Assembly (NCBI GenBank): GCA_002471345.1
Contig: DKPS01000195.1
Coordinates: 46,776-110,775 of the forward strand
Direction: 5' to 3'
Origin: Saprospiraceae bacterium UBA7328
GTDB taxonomy: Bacteria; Bacteroidota; Bacteroidia; Chitinophagales; Saprospiraceae
Length of the DNA: 64,000 nucleotides
In this document: piece by piece, positions 20,401-27,465 of the stretch
How the letters are laid out: the number at the start of each line of letters is the position of its first letter
Numbering within the stretch: position 1 is the first letter of the stretch
Notes under the pieces: model-generated
What the model was told of the DNA's origin: nothing
Seen by the model: the letters and a program-made list of their open reading frames with translations, nothing else
Databases searched by the model: none
Position numbers and translations under genes: made by a program

Positions 20401-22024
20401 AAGAAGAGCTGGAAGCCCTAGATCAGCTAATAACGATAGAACCTCTAGCAGACAAAGAGAACGAGAGGCATCTACATTTGAGAAGATTTTCATCAGACCA
20501 CTTTTGTCTGTTAGAGAGGTGAAATTCAATTATAGCCAAGATCTTTCCACTGTCATTCCTGGTTTCTTGACTTCTCCGAAATTTTTAGGTAATAATTCCA
20601 ATTCTCCTGGTTATGATTTCGCTTTTGGAATACAACCTGAATTGAATTCTTATTTACCTGAACTAGCAGAGAATGGCCATATTTCTCAAAACCCTTTTCT
20701 GAATCAACAAGTAAATCAAACGAACATAAGAACCCTTGATGCAAAAATAGAATTGGAGCCATGGGTAGATTTTACCATTAATGTGGATTTCAAAAAATCA
20801 TTTGCTGAGAACACTGCTCTTGATTACATATTCGGACCCCCATCAGATACCATAGGAGGTAATTTTGATAATCAGTATGAGATAAGGGGTTTGAGAAATT
20901 TTGGCTCTTATGAAGTGTCTTATTGGGCATTGCAGACTTTATTTAATGGAGATATACAATCTGTATTCAGACAGTTCGAAAAAAATAGAATAGCAATTTC
21001 AGCTCGCCTTCTTAGAGAAAGGGGCGATAGACCTGATCTGCCTCATGATGTAGACGGTCCACTTTATGCACAAGGTTATGGTAGACAAAATCAAGAGGTC
21101 TTAATACCAGCCTTTATAGCCGCTTATACAGGAGGTGATCCAGAGACTATGGACCTCAACCTCACAGAGCAGGTGAAAAAAGGAAGTTTCCTTCCAAAAC
21201 CAAGTTGGGATTTGAGATACAATGGTCTTAATAAATTGCCATTCTTCAAAGATATTTTTACTAGTGTAAGTGTATCTCATGGTTATGATGCTTCCCTTGA
21301 AGTCAATAGTTTCCAGACGGATTTACAATACGACAAATTTTATGGCGGAAGTGTATCTACCAATAGTAACTTCAACCCAACATTTATTGATCCACTTATA
21401 GCCTCTAAAAATTATTTCAGTCGATATGAAATTCCAGATATCGTCATCTCTGAACGTTTTGCTCCGATTATCGGAATTGATATGAAAACAGTGAACGATA
21501 TGAATATCAATTTCGAATATTCTAAGTCAAGAATTTTGAGTCTCGATCTCGGAGTTGGGCAATTAAATGAGGTAAATACTACTGAAATACTTTTCGGTTT
21601 TGGATGGGTATTACAAAATGTAAATATTCCATTTCTAACTGGGAGACAACTTAAAATTCCTAAAGTGAGAGTAGGTGTTGATACAGAAAATGGACTTCAA
21701 ACTGGTGACAAAGAAGAAGAAAGAGAAGACCCACAAGCAGGGGAGAGGGGTGTAAACACTGAACAAAATAAAATGAATATCGCATTCAATTTTGGGTTCA
21801 GAGATGATGTTACCTTTTTGCATGAGCTGGATAGTGGTGCAAGCTCAAAGGCTATCAGAGGTCTTAAATCGATAAGCATCAACCCAGCTGTTGATTACGA
21901 TATCAATAAGAATTTTACTTTAAGAGCATTCGTAGAGTATAATTTAACTGAGCCATATGTTAGTGACTCATTCAGATCTACCAGAATAGAAGGTGGTATC
22001 ACAGCAAGATTTAACTTGAATTAA
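14429..22024 (+). CDS. sprA: T9SS outer-membrane translocon protein SprA (Sov)
   Basis: At 2531 residues this is the largest gene in the window and is of normal SprA size. It starts with a signal peptide (residues 1-26) and has the family's repeated SprA blocks, rich in Asn, Asp and aromatic residues (DDFEGSGSSLPL near 865, GIKSISINP-like endings). SprA forms a very large single-chain beta-barrel that passes T9SS cargo through the outer membrane and works with PorV and a plug. Two basic stretches, near residue 1675 (DKRREEKGKKPKKP) and 1985-2020 (KKPRRTTRRAGS then RSANNDRTSSRQRERE), are likely periplasmic turns or loops. A lipoprotein gene begins 6 bases after its stop. The frame is intact, so this organism should have a working T9SS if the remaining gld/spr genes lie elsewhere. 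Confidence 0.97.
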   Translation: MNVREIGLFFLVLLSILTIGFEKSNAAGVAGPFENEISVVLDTFPMHERYGDFVTDQTYNPFDIQTSEVEQVVEFDYESGQYLIYEKIGDEFYRTPVYLTMEEYIEYTQKHQEREQFLNLAGVQLNKVAFNADADPLSKFDLDGALTDRLFGGVDVEIKPTGFVDLTFGVDYQKTENPRFTEEQQRGGRGIPFDFDMDINAGIDGNIGEKLNLDFDYNTLATFDFDNTLNFGYNSEDFDEDDIIKRIEAGNVSLPLRSQLIKGREDLFGLLTELQFGPFRITGIAAQVRTEQKDIKIENGNVLQEFEIRPDEYDENRHFFISHYNRNQYEPALSRLPQIQSIFRITNIEVWVTNDQNSDLQNATTVAAIADLGESDLDNYTNQNTIHPPLPSTSGLQDKDGTPLPDNRNSDLFRQLVNDNSTRTIINTATRLKTVYGMTQVRDFEVQTMRKLRQDEFTFYPQLGFISLNSRLRPNQVLGVSYEYTYGFNGNEVYKVGEISNESNTGGLSEQSVPEPEDVVYVKMLKSSNQAVKRNATSQELAPMWNLMMKNIYPLPTAQLSQEDFKFDILFEDFTTNTLKRYIPEPEVRNTPLMNLFRLDQLNRQGDPQQDGEFDFLPGITVNARTGSIIFPVLEPFGQSMLELLDGNQELFDRYGYASLYSESLITAQQNLDNNRFVMKGEFKGNSSDEIILGSFNLPPNSVKVKAGSQYLEEGIDYEVDYAAGRVKILNDLYLQQGVPINVEFENKNLFNLQRQTMLGLRGDYQVSDNFNWGFTYMRLFERPFTQKVNFGNDPINNRMFGFDMDFSTDAPFITRALDALPLISTKENSSISFTGEIAALKPGHAKAINVPGEDGAVVSLDDFEGSGSSLPLAGFNNNSWVLASTPNRPEGIGNRFPESERTNDTDYGVNRALLNWFVVSDFNVRTNQDNDNPYTRRVDITDLFNRDLDIGQISDLRPFDLVYYPDERGPYNFDVPGGIPGISAGAEYDDFTRTVKLNNPESRWGGIMRSLPNNDFQQSNYQFIEFWMLNPFMEPAGSDLNHEPQETGKIVFNLGNVSEDLMKDNLQYFENSNAVPGENIPTQETNWGEVPLSIPNVRGFNQQNIEIQDLGFDGINDFEEQEKFASYINQFPAANIEDASNDNYVSYLDETAFPDGTPFLDRFRKFNNPEANVPRPGLQNRLGNSYPDTEDLNNNRSLEQSESYYEYEINLTNNGGEIDLRPISDLVTDVNEVNGPNGQIEKWYRFRIPISEGFPVNGIQGFRSIQFMRMYMQGFKSKKVFRLAEFELSRNQWRVTPSQCRSDDAQQLLVMDDVGVEQNSDRRPFNYLLPKGIKQERFFNTFNTVFQDEQSMNLRVCNLPDSCEVSINKLQIRDLRQYERMQMFVHGEEAPDEDGVIQDVADGDLEVFIRLGKDFNNNYYEYSLPLTLSREDRLPSPNVDGTNVNEYEREVWRPENMFDFALQLFPQMKLRRNSDSGVPNEVYKLPVTEFPQFIDSISNLAAKVAIKGNPSIGYIKSLVVGVRNPEGGNNGRLCANVWVNELRLKGLNEEGGVAGLARMDVELADLGNITASGSYSSVGFGQIDDAVAQRNLAEYIDYDVAANLELSKLLPTNWGMSIPFYWQFANSIQKEKYDQYELDLSGDQLLQNPNLDEAQREDIRDRNNKQTKIKTINLTNVRKTRTAAADKRREEKGKKPKKPMPWDITNFSASYGYTQTEYKDYLIKSDKTTQHTGSLDYGFSKGANYIQPFKKLKSKPLRFIKELNFNPFPNSISFNTDMKRLKGEKLYRVPDINEGFEYFFNDQKFTWDRNYALQWDLTRSIKLSYDASAQAVIDELRQVGIAATRDQRDWADQFGNDFDENGVQYNDLINQNQNLPKDYRNENLRDFGRMKNYTQGISLSYTLPFKYLPGLDFISARAQYDGDYSWTAGSQLLNNTIDAIANPDDFERQVVGNVIQNNQRRAFNTTLAFDKLYDKLPYLKSINKKPRRTTRRAGSPRSANNDRTSSRQREREASTFEKIFIRPLLSVREVKFNYSQDLSTVIPGFLTSPKFLGNNSNSPGYDFAFGIQPELNSYLPELAENGHISQNPFLNQQVNQTNIRTLDAKIELEPWVDFTINVDFKKSFAENTALDYIFGPPSDTIGGNFDNQYEIRGLRNFGSYEVSYWALQTLFNGDIQSVFRQFEKNRIAISARLLRERGDRPDLPHDVDGPLYAQGYGRQNQEVLIPAFIAAYTGGDPETMDLNLTEQVKKGSFLPKPSWDLRYNGLNKLPFFKDIFTSVSVSHGYDASLEVNSFQTDLQYDKFYGGSVSTNSNFNPTFIDPLIASKNYFSRYEIPDIVISERFAPIIGIDMKTVNDMNINFEYSKSRILSLDLGVGQLNEVNTTEILFGFGWVLQNVNIPFLTGRQLKIPKVRVGVDTENGLQTGDKEEEREDPQAGERGVNTEQNKMNIAFNFGFRDDVTFLHELDSGASSKAIRGLKSISINPAVDYDINKNFTLRAFVEYNLTEPYVSDSFRSTRIEGGITARFNLN

Positions 22025-22030
22025 GAATAA

Positions 22031-22768
22031 ATGATCAGATACATCGCCATAATCCTCATAGGAGTAAGCATAGTAAGTTGTGGAAAAAACTGTGATCAAG
22101 AATTCTTTTTCATAGATCTTAAGCCAACACATTCCCTCGAGAGTGAATGTATAGAGGTGGGAGAATCATTTAATTTGTCTCTAACATATACGGATACATT
22201 GAGGGCATTTTCGGGTGTAGTTTTGACAGTTTTTGATACTATCTATCAGCCCAATGATACTATAGTCAACTCTAGGAATGAGCAAGAGATTAATCTCATT
22301 GATATTAAAAATTACCAGTTTATTACTTCAATTACATTTCATAGACTTAATGATTCTGTAAGTAATATTGATCAGCACAGCAGAGACTTAGGAGCTTTTA
22401 ATGTGGCAGTGAACAGAGGATCTGAGGCTGTAGATAATTTTGATTCAGGAAATTTTCTGAGTTATATGCCAGATAGAAATAATAGTATTTCAACATTAGA
22501 TCTGACAGTTACGCCTCAGAGTTTGGGTTCATTCTATGTGAGCATCATACATGGAAATGCTGGAGTTTTCGATGATCCTATTATTGCTGATGGTTGCGAA
22601 GATCTTATACTATCTAGTTATATGAATGAAGGCTTAGTTAATGAAAATGTTTTATATCAAGCTACAGATTCATCCCATATCTCTGATACTGATCTCGAAG
22701 AGCTTGTGAATACAAAATCCATGTTCTTTTTTAAAGTAGTGGAACCTGGTAGCTTCAAGTGCCTCTAG
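22031..22768 (+). CDS. Lipoprotein of unknown function directly after sprA
   Basis: A 245-residue protein with a lipobox IVSC (Cys17) followed by GKNCDQEFF, so an additional Cys is close to the lipid anchor. The mature part is acidic and beta-rich, with Asn/Asp-rich strands (VGESFNLSLTYTDTL, SIIHGNAGVFDDP) and four further Cys residues. No family is recognised. The gene starts 6 bases after the sprA stop, so both are almost surely on one transcript. Placement suggests a periplasm-facing or surface partner of SprA, but this is inference from position only. Confidence 0.75.
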   Translation: MIRYIAIILIGVSIVSCGKNCDQEFFFIDLKPTHSLESECIEVGESFNLSLTYTDTLRAFSGVVLTVFDTIYQPNDTIVNSRNEQEINLIDIKNYQFITSITFHRLNDSVSNIDQHSRDLGAFNVAVNRGSEAVDNFDSGNFLSYMPDRNNSISTLDLTVTPQSLGSFYVSIIHGNAGVFDDPIIADGCEDLILSSYMNEGLVNENVLYQATDSSHISDTDLEELVNTKSMFFFKVVEPGSFKCL

Positions 22769-22806
22769 ACCCTTCTTAATTGAATAAAAATCATAGGTTC
22801 TAATTG

Positions 22807-22835
22807 ATTTTGACTAGACAGTCTAAAGTCAAAAT
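22807..22835 (+). repeat. Inverted repeat downstream of the sprA-lipoprotein unit
   Basis: ATTTTGACT (22807-22815) pairs exactly with AGTCAAAAT (22827-22835) around an 11-base loop that itself contains AGAC-A-GTCT. It lies 39 bases after the lipoprotein stop. The following bases (TTCAAATAG) are not a clean T-run, so it could be a weak terminator or an operator for the aminotransferase gene. Confidence 0.4.
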
Positions 22836-22911
22836 TTCAAATAGTTAATATCCATCACTTTTTTGACTATTCTCCATAGAAAATTGTATGATTCTTGCTT
22901 TCACATTGATA

Positions 22912-22919
22912 TATATTTG
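22912..22919 (+). promoter_or_regulatory. Candidate -7 box of the aminotransferase gene
   Basis: TATATTTG fits TAnnTTTG exactly and ends 23 bases before the ATG at 22943. A -33 element is not clear. Confidence 0.42.
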
Positions 22920-22942
22920 ATTCTTAAAATACAAAAGTCCAA

Positions 22943-24166
22943 ATGCCATTAGTATCAAAAAGAGGAAATGAACTTACTCAGTCACCAATAAGGAGCCTAA
23001 TTCCTTATGCTCGGGAGGCAAAAGAAAACGGAAAACACGTCTATCATCTCAATATAGGGCAACCAGATATCCTTACACCTAAGGCGGCATTAGATAGTTT
23101 AAAGACCTTTAATGACGAAATCATAGAATATGGTCAGTCAGAAGGCAAAGTCTCGTTGAGGGAAGCTGTAGCATCTTATTACGAAACATTTGGAGCATTT
23201 ATAGAGCCTGAGGATGTATTAGTTAGTACAGGTGCATCTGAGGCCATACTTTTTGCTTTGTTTTCTTGCTTTGATAGTGGAGAAGATATTATTATTCCTG
23301 AGCCTTTTTATGCCAATTATATTGGTTTTGCTCAGGTGACGGGCATTCATATGATACCCGTACCTAGTGAAATAGAAAAGGGGTTTGCCCTTCCATCCAT
23401 TGAGTCATTTAGAAATAGAATTACTAAAAGAACTAGAGCTATATTTTTATGTAACCCCGGAAATCCGACAGGGAATTTATACAGCAAAGAAGAATTGACT
23501 CAATTAGCTCAATTAATTGTAGAAGAAGACCTTTTTCTTATAGTCGATGAAGTATATAGAGAGTTTTGTTATGATGAGGCATTTACATCAGTTTTGTCCA
23601 TAAAAGGACTAGAGCAACATGTTTTAGTGATTGATTCGATATCAAAAGTTTTCAGTTCATGTGGATCAAGAATAGGATACTTAGTTACTAGAAATGAAGA
23701 ATTAAGACTTACTCTTCTCAAATTTGGCCAACTTCGATTATGCGCGCCCATGATAGGTCAGCATATGGCCGAATCTTGTTATCCTGGAAGGGTAGCGTAT
23801 GTGGCTCAGGTAAGAGAAGAATATAATTCAAGAAGACTTTATCTCCATAGTAGATTGTCAAAAATGAAAGGAGTAAAATGCTACATGCCGAAAGCTGCTT
23901 TTTATATTATGGCAGAACTTCCTGTGAATGATGCTGAACAATTTTGCAAATGGCTATTGACAGATTTTGAAATAGATGGTGCTACAATAATGCTTGCACC
24001 AGGTGATGGATTTTATATTCATAAAGTAGCTGGTAAAAAGCAAGCAAGAATTGCTTTTGTGTTAGATGTACAAAAATTGGAAAAAGCTATGGACATATTA
24101 GAACAGTCACTCTTAGCCTATCAATTAGTTATGTCGGATCAAGAACTGGAGGAAGTGTATAAATGA
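22943..24166 (+). CDS. Pyridoxal-phosphate aminotransferase, aspartate type (class I/II)
   Basis: The 407-residue enzyme has the fold type I landmarks: LNIGQPDILTP near 36, STGASEAILFAL near 94, NPGNPTGNLYS near 172, the Asp-Tyr pair VDEVYREF near 203, and the PLP lysine in SISKVFSSCGSRIGYL near 236, with the phosphate-binding Arg in that segment. The C-terminal Arg expected to bind substrate carboxylate is in QARIAFVL. It likely transfers amino groups between an amino acid (probably aspartate) and 2-oxoglutarate. Exact substrate cannot be set from sequence. It is a single gene with its own promoter. Confidence 0.9.
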   Translation: MPLVSKRGNELTQSPIRSLIPYAREAKENGKHVYHLNIGQPDILTPKAALDSLKTFNDEIIEYGQSEGKVSLREAVASYYETFGAFIEPEDVLVSTGASEAILFALFSCFDSGEDIIIPEPFYANYIGFAQVTGIHMIPVPSEIEKGFALPSIESFRNRITKRTRAIFLCNPGNPTGNLYSKEELTQLAQLIVEEDLFLIVDEVYREFCYDEAFTSVLSIKGLEQHVLVIDSISKVFSSCGSRIGYLVTRNEELRLTLLKFGQLRLCAPMIGQHMAESCYPGRVAYVAQVREEYNSRRLYLHSRLSKMKGVKCYMPKAAFYIMAELPVNDAEQFCKWLLTDFEIDGATIMLAPGDGFYIHKVAGKKQARIAFVLDVQKLEKAMDILEQSLLAYQLVMSDQELEEVYK

Positions 24167-24251
24167 CTTTAAGGTCAAAGGCAAAAGATACTCCTTATAA
24201 AAATTCTGAAAAACGCGGAGTCCTTTATTTTAACTGCAAAACAGTCTAAAA

Positions 24252-26753
24252 TTATTTGCCACTAGCCTCAATAATCTTCTTCACAGCTTCTAGTTTTAGC
24301 TCCTTTGCCTCATCAGAAGTCATTCTATTACCATCTTTATCTTTTGGAATAGGAATGGATTTTTTCTTAAATCTTATAAATGGTCCCCATCTGCCATTTT
24401 CGATCGCGATTTTTTCTGCAGGCCATTGCTGCACAAATCTATTGGCTTCTTTTACCAATTTTGCCTCGATAAGTTCGTGAGCTTCTTCTTGAGTTAGGTT
24501 GTCAAAATCGAATCTCTTAGGAACATTCACAAAGAGTTTGTCATACTTTAAAAAAGGACCAAAACGACCTTTTCCTTTTGTATATGATACTCCTTTATAA
24601 CTGCCCACTGGAGCATCTTCCTTTCTTTTTTGTTCTATCAGTTCAATAGCTTCATCCAATTTGACATCCATAGGTTCTTTGCCTCTTGGAAGGGAAACAA
24701 ATTTTTCGTCAAATTTCACATAAGGACCAAAACGACCTAGACCTATTACCACCTCTTTGCCTTCATATTCACCAATTTTTTTAGGTAACTTGAAGAGTTC
24801 CATAGCCTCTTCATATGAAAGAGTTTCCATGGATTGCCCTCTTCTTAAACTAGCAAATCGTGGTTTTTCATCTTCTTTTACTTCTTCTCTATCTCCTATT
24901 TGTACTACTGGTCCATATCGAGTCATCTGTACTAGAACCTTGTAGCCAGACTCTGGATCTATTCCTAATTCTCTTCTGCCTTTTGCTCTAGCAGCCTCTT
25001 CCATAGTCTTTTCCACGTTGGTATGAAATTCTCCATAGAATCCATCTAACATATTTTTCCACTCTTTCTCCCCGTCAGCTATTCTATCAAAATCGTCTTC
25101 AATTTTAGCAGTGAAATTGTATTTCATGATATCTGAGAAGTGCTCATCAAGGAAGTCAGTGACTAGCATTCCTAAATCTGATGCATATAATCTATTGGAG
25201 GTTGCTCCAGTCATTTCAGACTCCTTAGTTTTGGAAATTTCATTTAATTGAAGTGTGATTACATGGTATTCCCTAGGAGTCCCTTCTCTACTTTCTTTAG
25301 TCACATAACCCCTCTTGGCCTCCATTATTTTTGTTATAGTAGGAGCATAAGTAGAAGGTCTGCCAATACCGAGTTCTTCTAATTTCTTGACCAGACTTGC
25401 TTCTGTATATCGAGCTGGAGGTCTTGTGAATCTTTCTATTCCTTTCAAAATATCTAAATCCAAGACCTGACCAATATTAAGCGGAGGAAGTATGCCTTTT
25501 GCTTCAGATTCTCCATCTTCATCCTTGCCTTCCATATAAACTTTAAGGAACCCATCAAATTTCAAAACTTCGCCTTCGGCTTTTAATTTGGAACTTGGTA
25601 TAGTAGAAATATTGATGTCCACAGTTGTCTTTTCGATTTCAGCACTTGACATCTGGGAAGCTAATGTTCTTTTTCTGATGAGGTCATAAAGTCGTTGTTG
25701 ATCTCTATCAGACGTTACATGGTCTCTATCTATAAAAGTTGGCCTGATAGCTTCATGAGCTTCCTGGGCATCTTTCTTTTTGGTTTTGAATTGTCTTGTT
25801 TTTAAGTATTCCTCACCATAATTTGCTTTGATAACATCAGCTGCTGTCCCAAGAGCAAGACTACTTAGACTGGTACTATCAGTTCTCATATAAGTAATAA
25901 ATCCTTGCTCATATAGTCTTTGAGCATTTGACATGGTCCTGTTTACAGAGAATCCCAATTTCCGACTTGCATCTTGCTGAAGTGTAGATGTTGTAAAAGG
26001 TGCTGCAGGATTTCTTTTTAGAGGCTTAACTTTTATATCAGAAATACTATAATCAGCTCCTTTACACTTCACAACGAAGTCTTCAGTATTACTGAGCGTA
26101 TCTATCCTATCACTCATTTCAGATTTGAGAGTGACGTTCTTTCCTTGTTCATTTTTTACATTAAAATCAGCTTGAATTTTATAGAAAGGTTCAGAATTAA
26201 ATTTTTGAATTTCTCTTTCTTTTTCAGCAATAAGTTTTACCGCTACACTTTGGACTCTTCCTGCAGAAAGACTATGTTTTACCTTTCTCCAAAGCACTTC
26301 ACTCAATTCAAATCCAACTAGCCTGTCTAGTATTCTCCGAGCTTGTTGAGCATTGACTAAGTTTTGATCTACTTTACGGGGAGTTGTGATAGCACTTTGT
26401 ATTGCACCTTTTGTTATCTCTCTAAAAACAATTCTCTTAGTTGTCTCTGGATCTAGTCCCAATACTTCACAAAGATGCCATGAAATCGCTTCTCCTTCTC
26501 GATCCTCATCCGTGGCTAACCACACTTCATCTACAGACTTCATTGCACTCTTTAGCTCAGATACGACTTTCTTTTTTTCAGGGGAAACTACATAGTTGGG
26601 TTGAAATTTATTCTCTATGTCAATGCCCTTTTTACCTTTCTCAAGATCTCTAATATGCCCGTAACTTGACTTTACCTTGAAATCTTTTCCTAGGTATTTT
26701 TCGATTGTTTTGGCTTTGGCAGGTGACTCAACGATGAGTAAATTTTTGGGCAT
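24252..26753 (-). CDS. topA: DNA topoisomerase I
   Basis: The 833-residue enzyme relaxes negatively supercoiled DNA by a type IA strand passage. The Toprim domain opens LLIVESPAKAKTIEKYLG with the DEDREGEA acidic motif near residue 111. The active-site Tyr is in FITYMRTDSTSLS near 292. The catalytic core ends near 590 and is followed by repeated C-terminal modules, each with an RFGPF(L/V)K or RWGPFIR core, in place of Cys-rich zinc fingers. The C-terminal repeat form is common in Bacteroidota TopA. Single gene with a candidate -7 box upstream. Confidence 0.97.
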   Translation of the reverse strand: MPKNLLIVESPAKAKTIEKYLGKDFKVKSSYGHIRDLEKGKKGIDIENKFQPNYVVSPEKKKVVSELKSAMKSVDEVWLATDEDREGEAISWHLCEVLGLDPETTKRIVFREITKGAIQSAITTPRKVDQNLVNAQQARRILDRLVGFELSEVLWRKVKHSLSAGRVQSVAVKLIAEKEREIQKFNSEPFYKIQADFNVKNEQGKNVTLKSEMSDRIDTLSNTEDFVVKCKGADYSISDIKVKPLKRNPAAPFTTSTLQQDASRKLGFSVNRTMSNAQRLYEQGFITYMRTDSTSLSSLALGTAADVIKANYGEEYLKTRQFKTKKKDAQEAHEAIRPTFIDRDHVTSDRDQQRLYDLIRKRTLASQMSSAEIEKTTVDINISTIPSSKLKAEGEVLKFDGFLKVYMEGKDEDGESEAKGILPPLNIGQVLDLDILKGIERFTRPPARYTEASLVKKLEELGIGRPSTYAPTITKIMEAKRGYVTKESREGTPREYHVITLQLNEISKTKESEMTGATSNRLYASDLGMLVTDFLDEHFSDIMKYNFTAKIEDDFDRIADGEKEWKNMLDGFYGEFHTNVEKTMEEAARAKGRRELGIDPESGYKVLVQMTRYGPVVQIGDREEVKEDEKPRFASLRRGQSMETLSYEEAMELFKLPKKIGEYEGKEVVIGLGRFGPYVKFDEKFVSLPRGKEPMDVKLDEAIELIEQKRKEDAPVGSYKGVSYTKGKGRFGPFLKYDKLFVNVPKRFDFDNLTQEEAHELIEAKLVKEANRFVQQWPAEKIAIENGRWGPFIRFKKKSIPIPKDKDGNRMTSDEAKELKLEAVKKIIEASGK

Positions 26754-26783
26754 GCACTTTTTTTATCTATATGAAAACAGCGG

Positions 26784-26791
26784 CAAATCTA
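26784..26791 (-). promoter_or_regulatory. Candidate -7 box of topA
   Basis: The minus strand reads TAGATTTG here, an exact match to TAnnTTTG, 30 bases before the topA ATG at 26753. The -33 element is not evident. Confidence 0.4.
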
Positions 26792-26825
26792 TAAATTTTT
26801 AAAGTTGGTATGGGTGGGGATTTTC

Positions 26826-27311
26826 CTAATTATTTTTTACAAGGAGTTCTTTTGCTTTCTTTTTGCGTTCTTCATTCTCCTTTTTTCTTTTTTCAAAGAA
26901 GGATTCTGACTGATCTTCTAGCTTTAAAAGAGAGCCGTTAAGATGGCGATGAAATGAAACCAAAGTCATCTCTGTCATGTCATCTGGGAAAGTAACACCC
27001 ATCTCTTTCATCATGTGAGAAAATCTGGAACCAGCTTCAAAATTCCATTTCACCGATATCCATCTGCCTACTCCAAAATGAAGTCTATGTCGTATCACTT
27101 CCTCCTCAGCATTTTTAAATTTTGTAATTGCTTCTTGATTTGCCAGACGTTTTAATTCAGCAAAAGCTTCTTCAAAATCTTTAGGAATATATACATCATT
27201 TAAATACTCCTTTGTGATATTGATTTCATATTGTTTTTCATATTCTTTTTCAAAATCGATTTGACCGTAAAGGCAAGAAGTGATGAAAAGGAAAAATATT
27301 AGAAATCGCAT
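26826..27311 (-). CDS. DUF6794-like secreted protein
   Basis: A 161-residue protein with an N-terminal signal (cut near LYGQ, or lipobox ITSC at Cys13). The centre holds IPKDFEEAFAEL near 42, then RHRLHFGVGRWISVKWNFEAGSRF in pieces, and MGVTFPDDMTEMTLVSFHRHLNG near 105. This order (PxDxEEA, hFGxGxWxR-like, FPDDM, HRxLN) is what I know from DUF6794 of Bacteroidota. The tail is Lys/Glu-rich and likely helical. Function unknown; it is between topA and oligopeptidase B and shares no clear operon. Confidence 0.65.
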   Translation of the reverse strand: MRFLIFFLFITSCLYGQIDFEKEYEKQYEINITKEYLNDVYIPKDFEEAFAELKRLANQEAITKFKNAEEEVIRHRLHFGVGRWISVKWNFEAGSRFSHMMKEMGVTFPDDMTEMTLVSFHRHLNGSLLKLEDQSESFFEKRKKENEERKKKAKELLVKNN

Positions 27312-27417
27312 AATCTTATAATTTGCTATGCTATTAACTGTATTTCGGATAGGATAGTCTCAAAGGGTAAACATTTTAATATTTTTTTTGATAAAATGTC
27401 TATTCACAGGAAAAAGA

Positions 27418-27425
27418 TAAATTTG
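27418..27425 (+). promoter_or_regulatory. Candidate -7 box of oligopeptidase B gene
   Basis: TAAATTTG matches TAnnTTTG exactly and ends 40 bases before the ATG at 27466. No -33 TTTG is found at 19-21 bases. Confidence 0.42.
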
Positions 27426-27465
27426 TGTACTGGATGCTAATTCAACTATCAAAAAAGTGTCAATC

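Noticed and set aside
24166..24252. ACTCC/GGAGT arms between the convergent aminotransferase and topA genes
   Set aside because: The arms are only 5 bp with a long loop; this does not qualify as a terminator.
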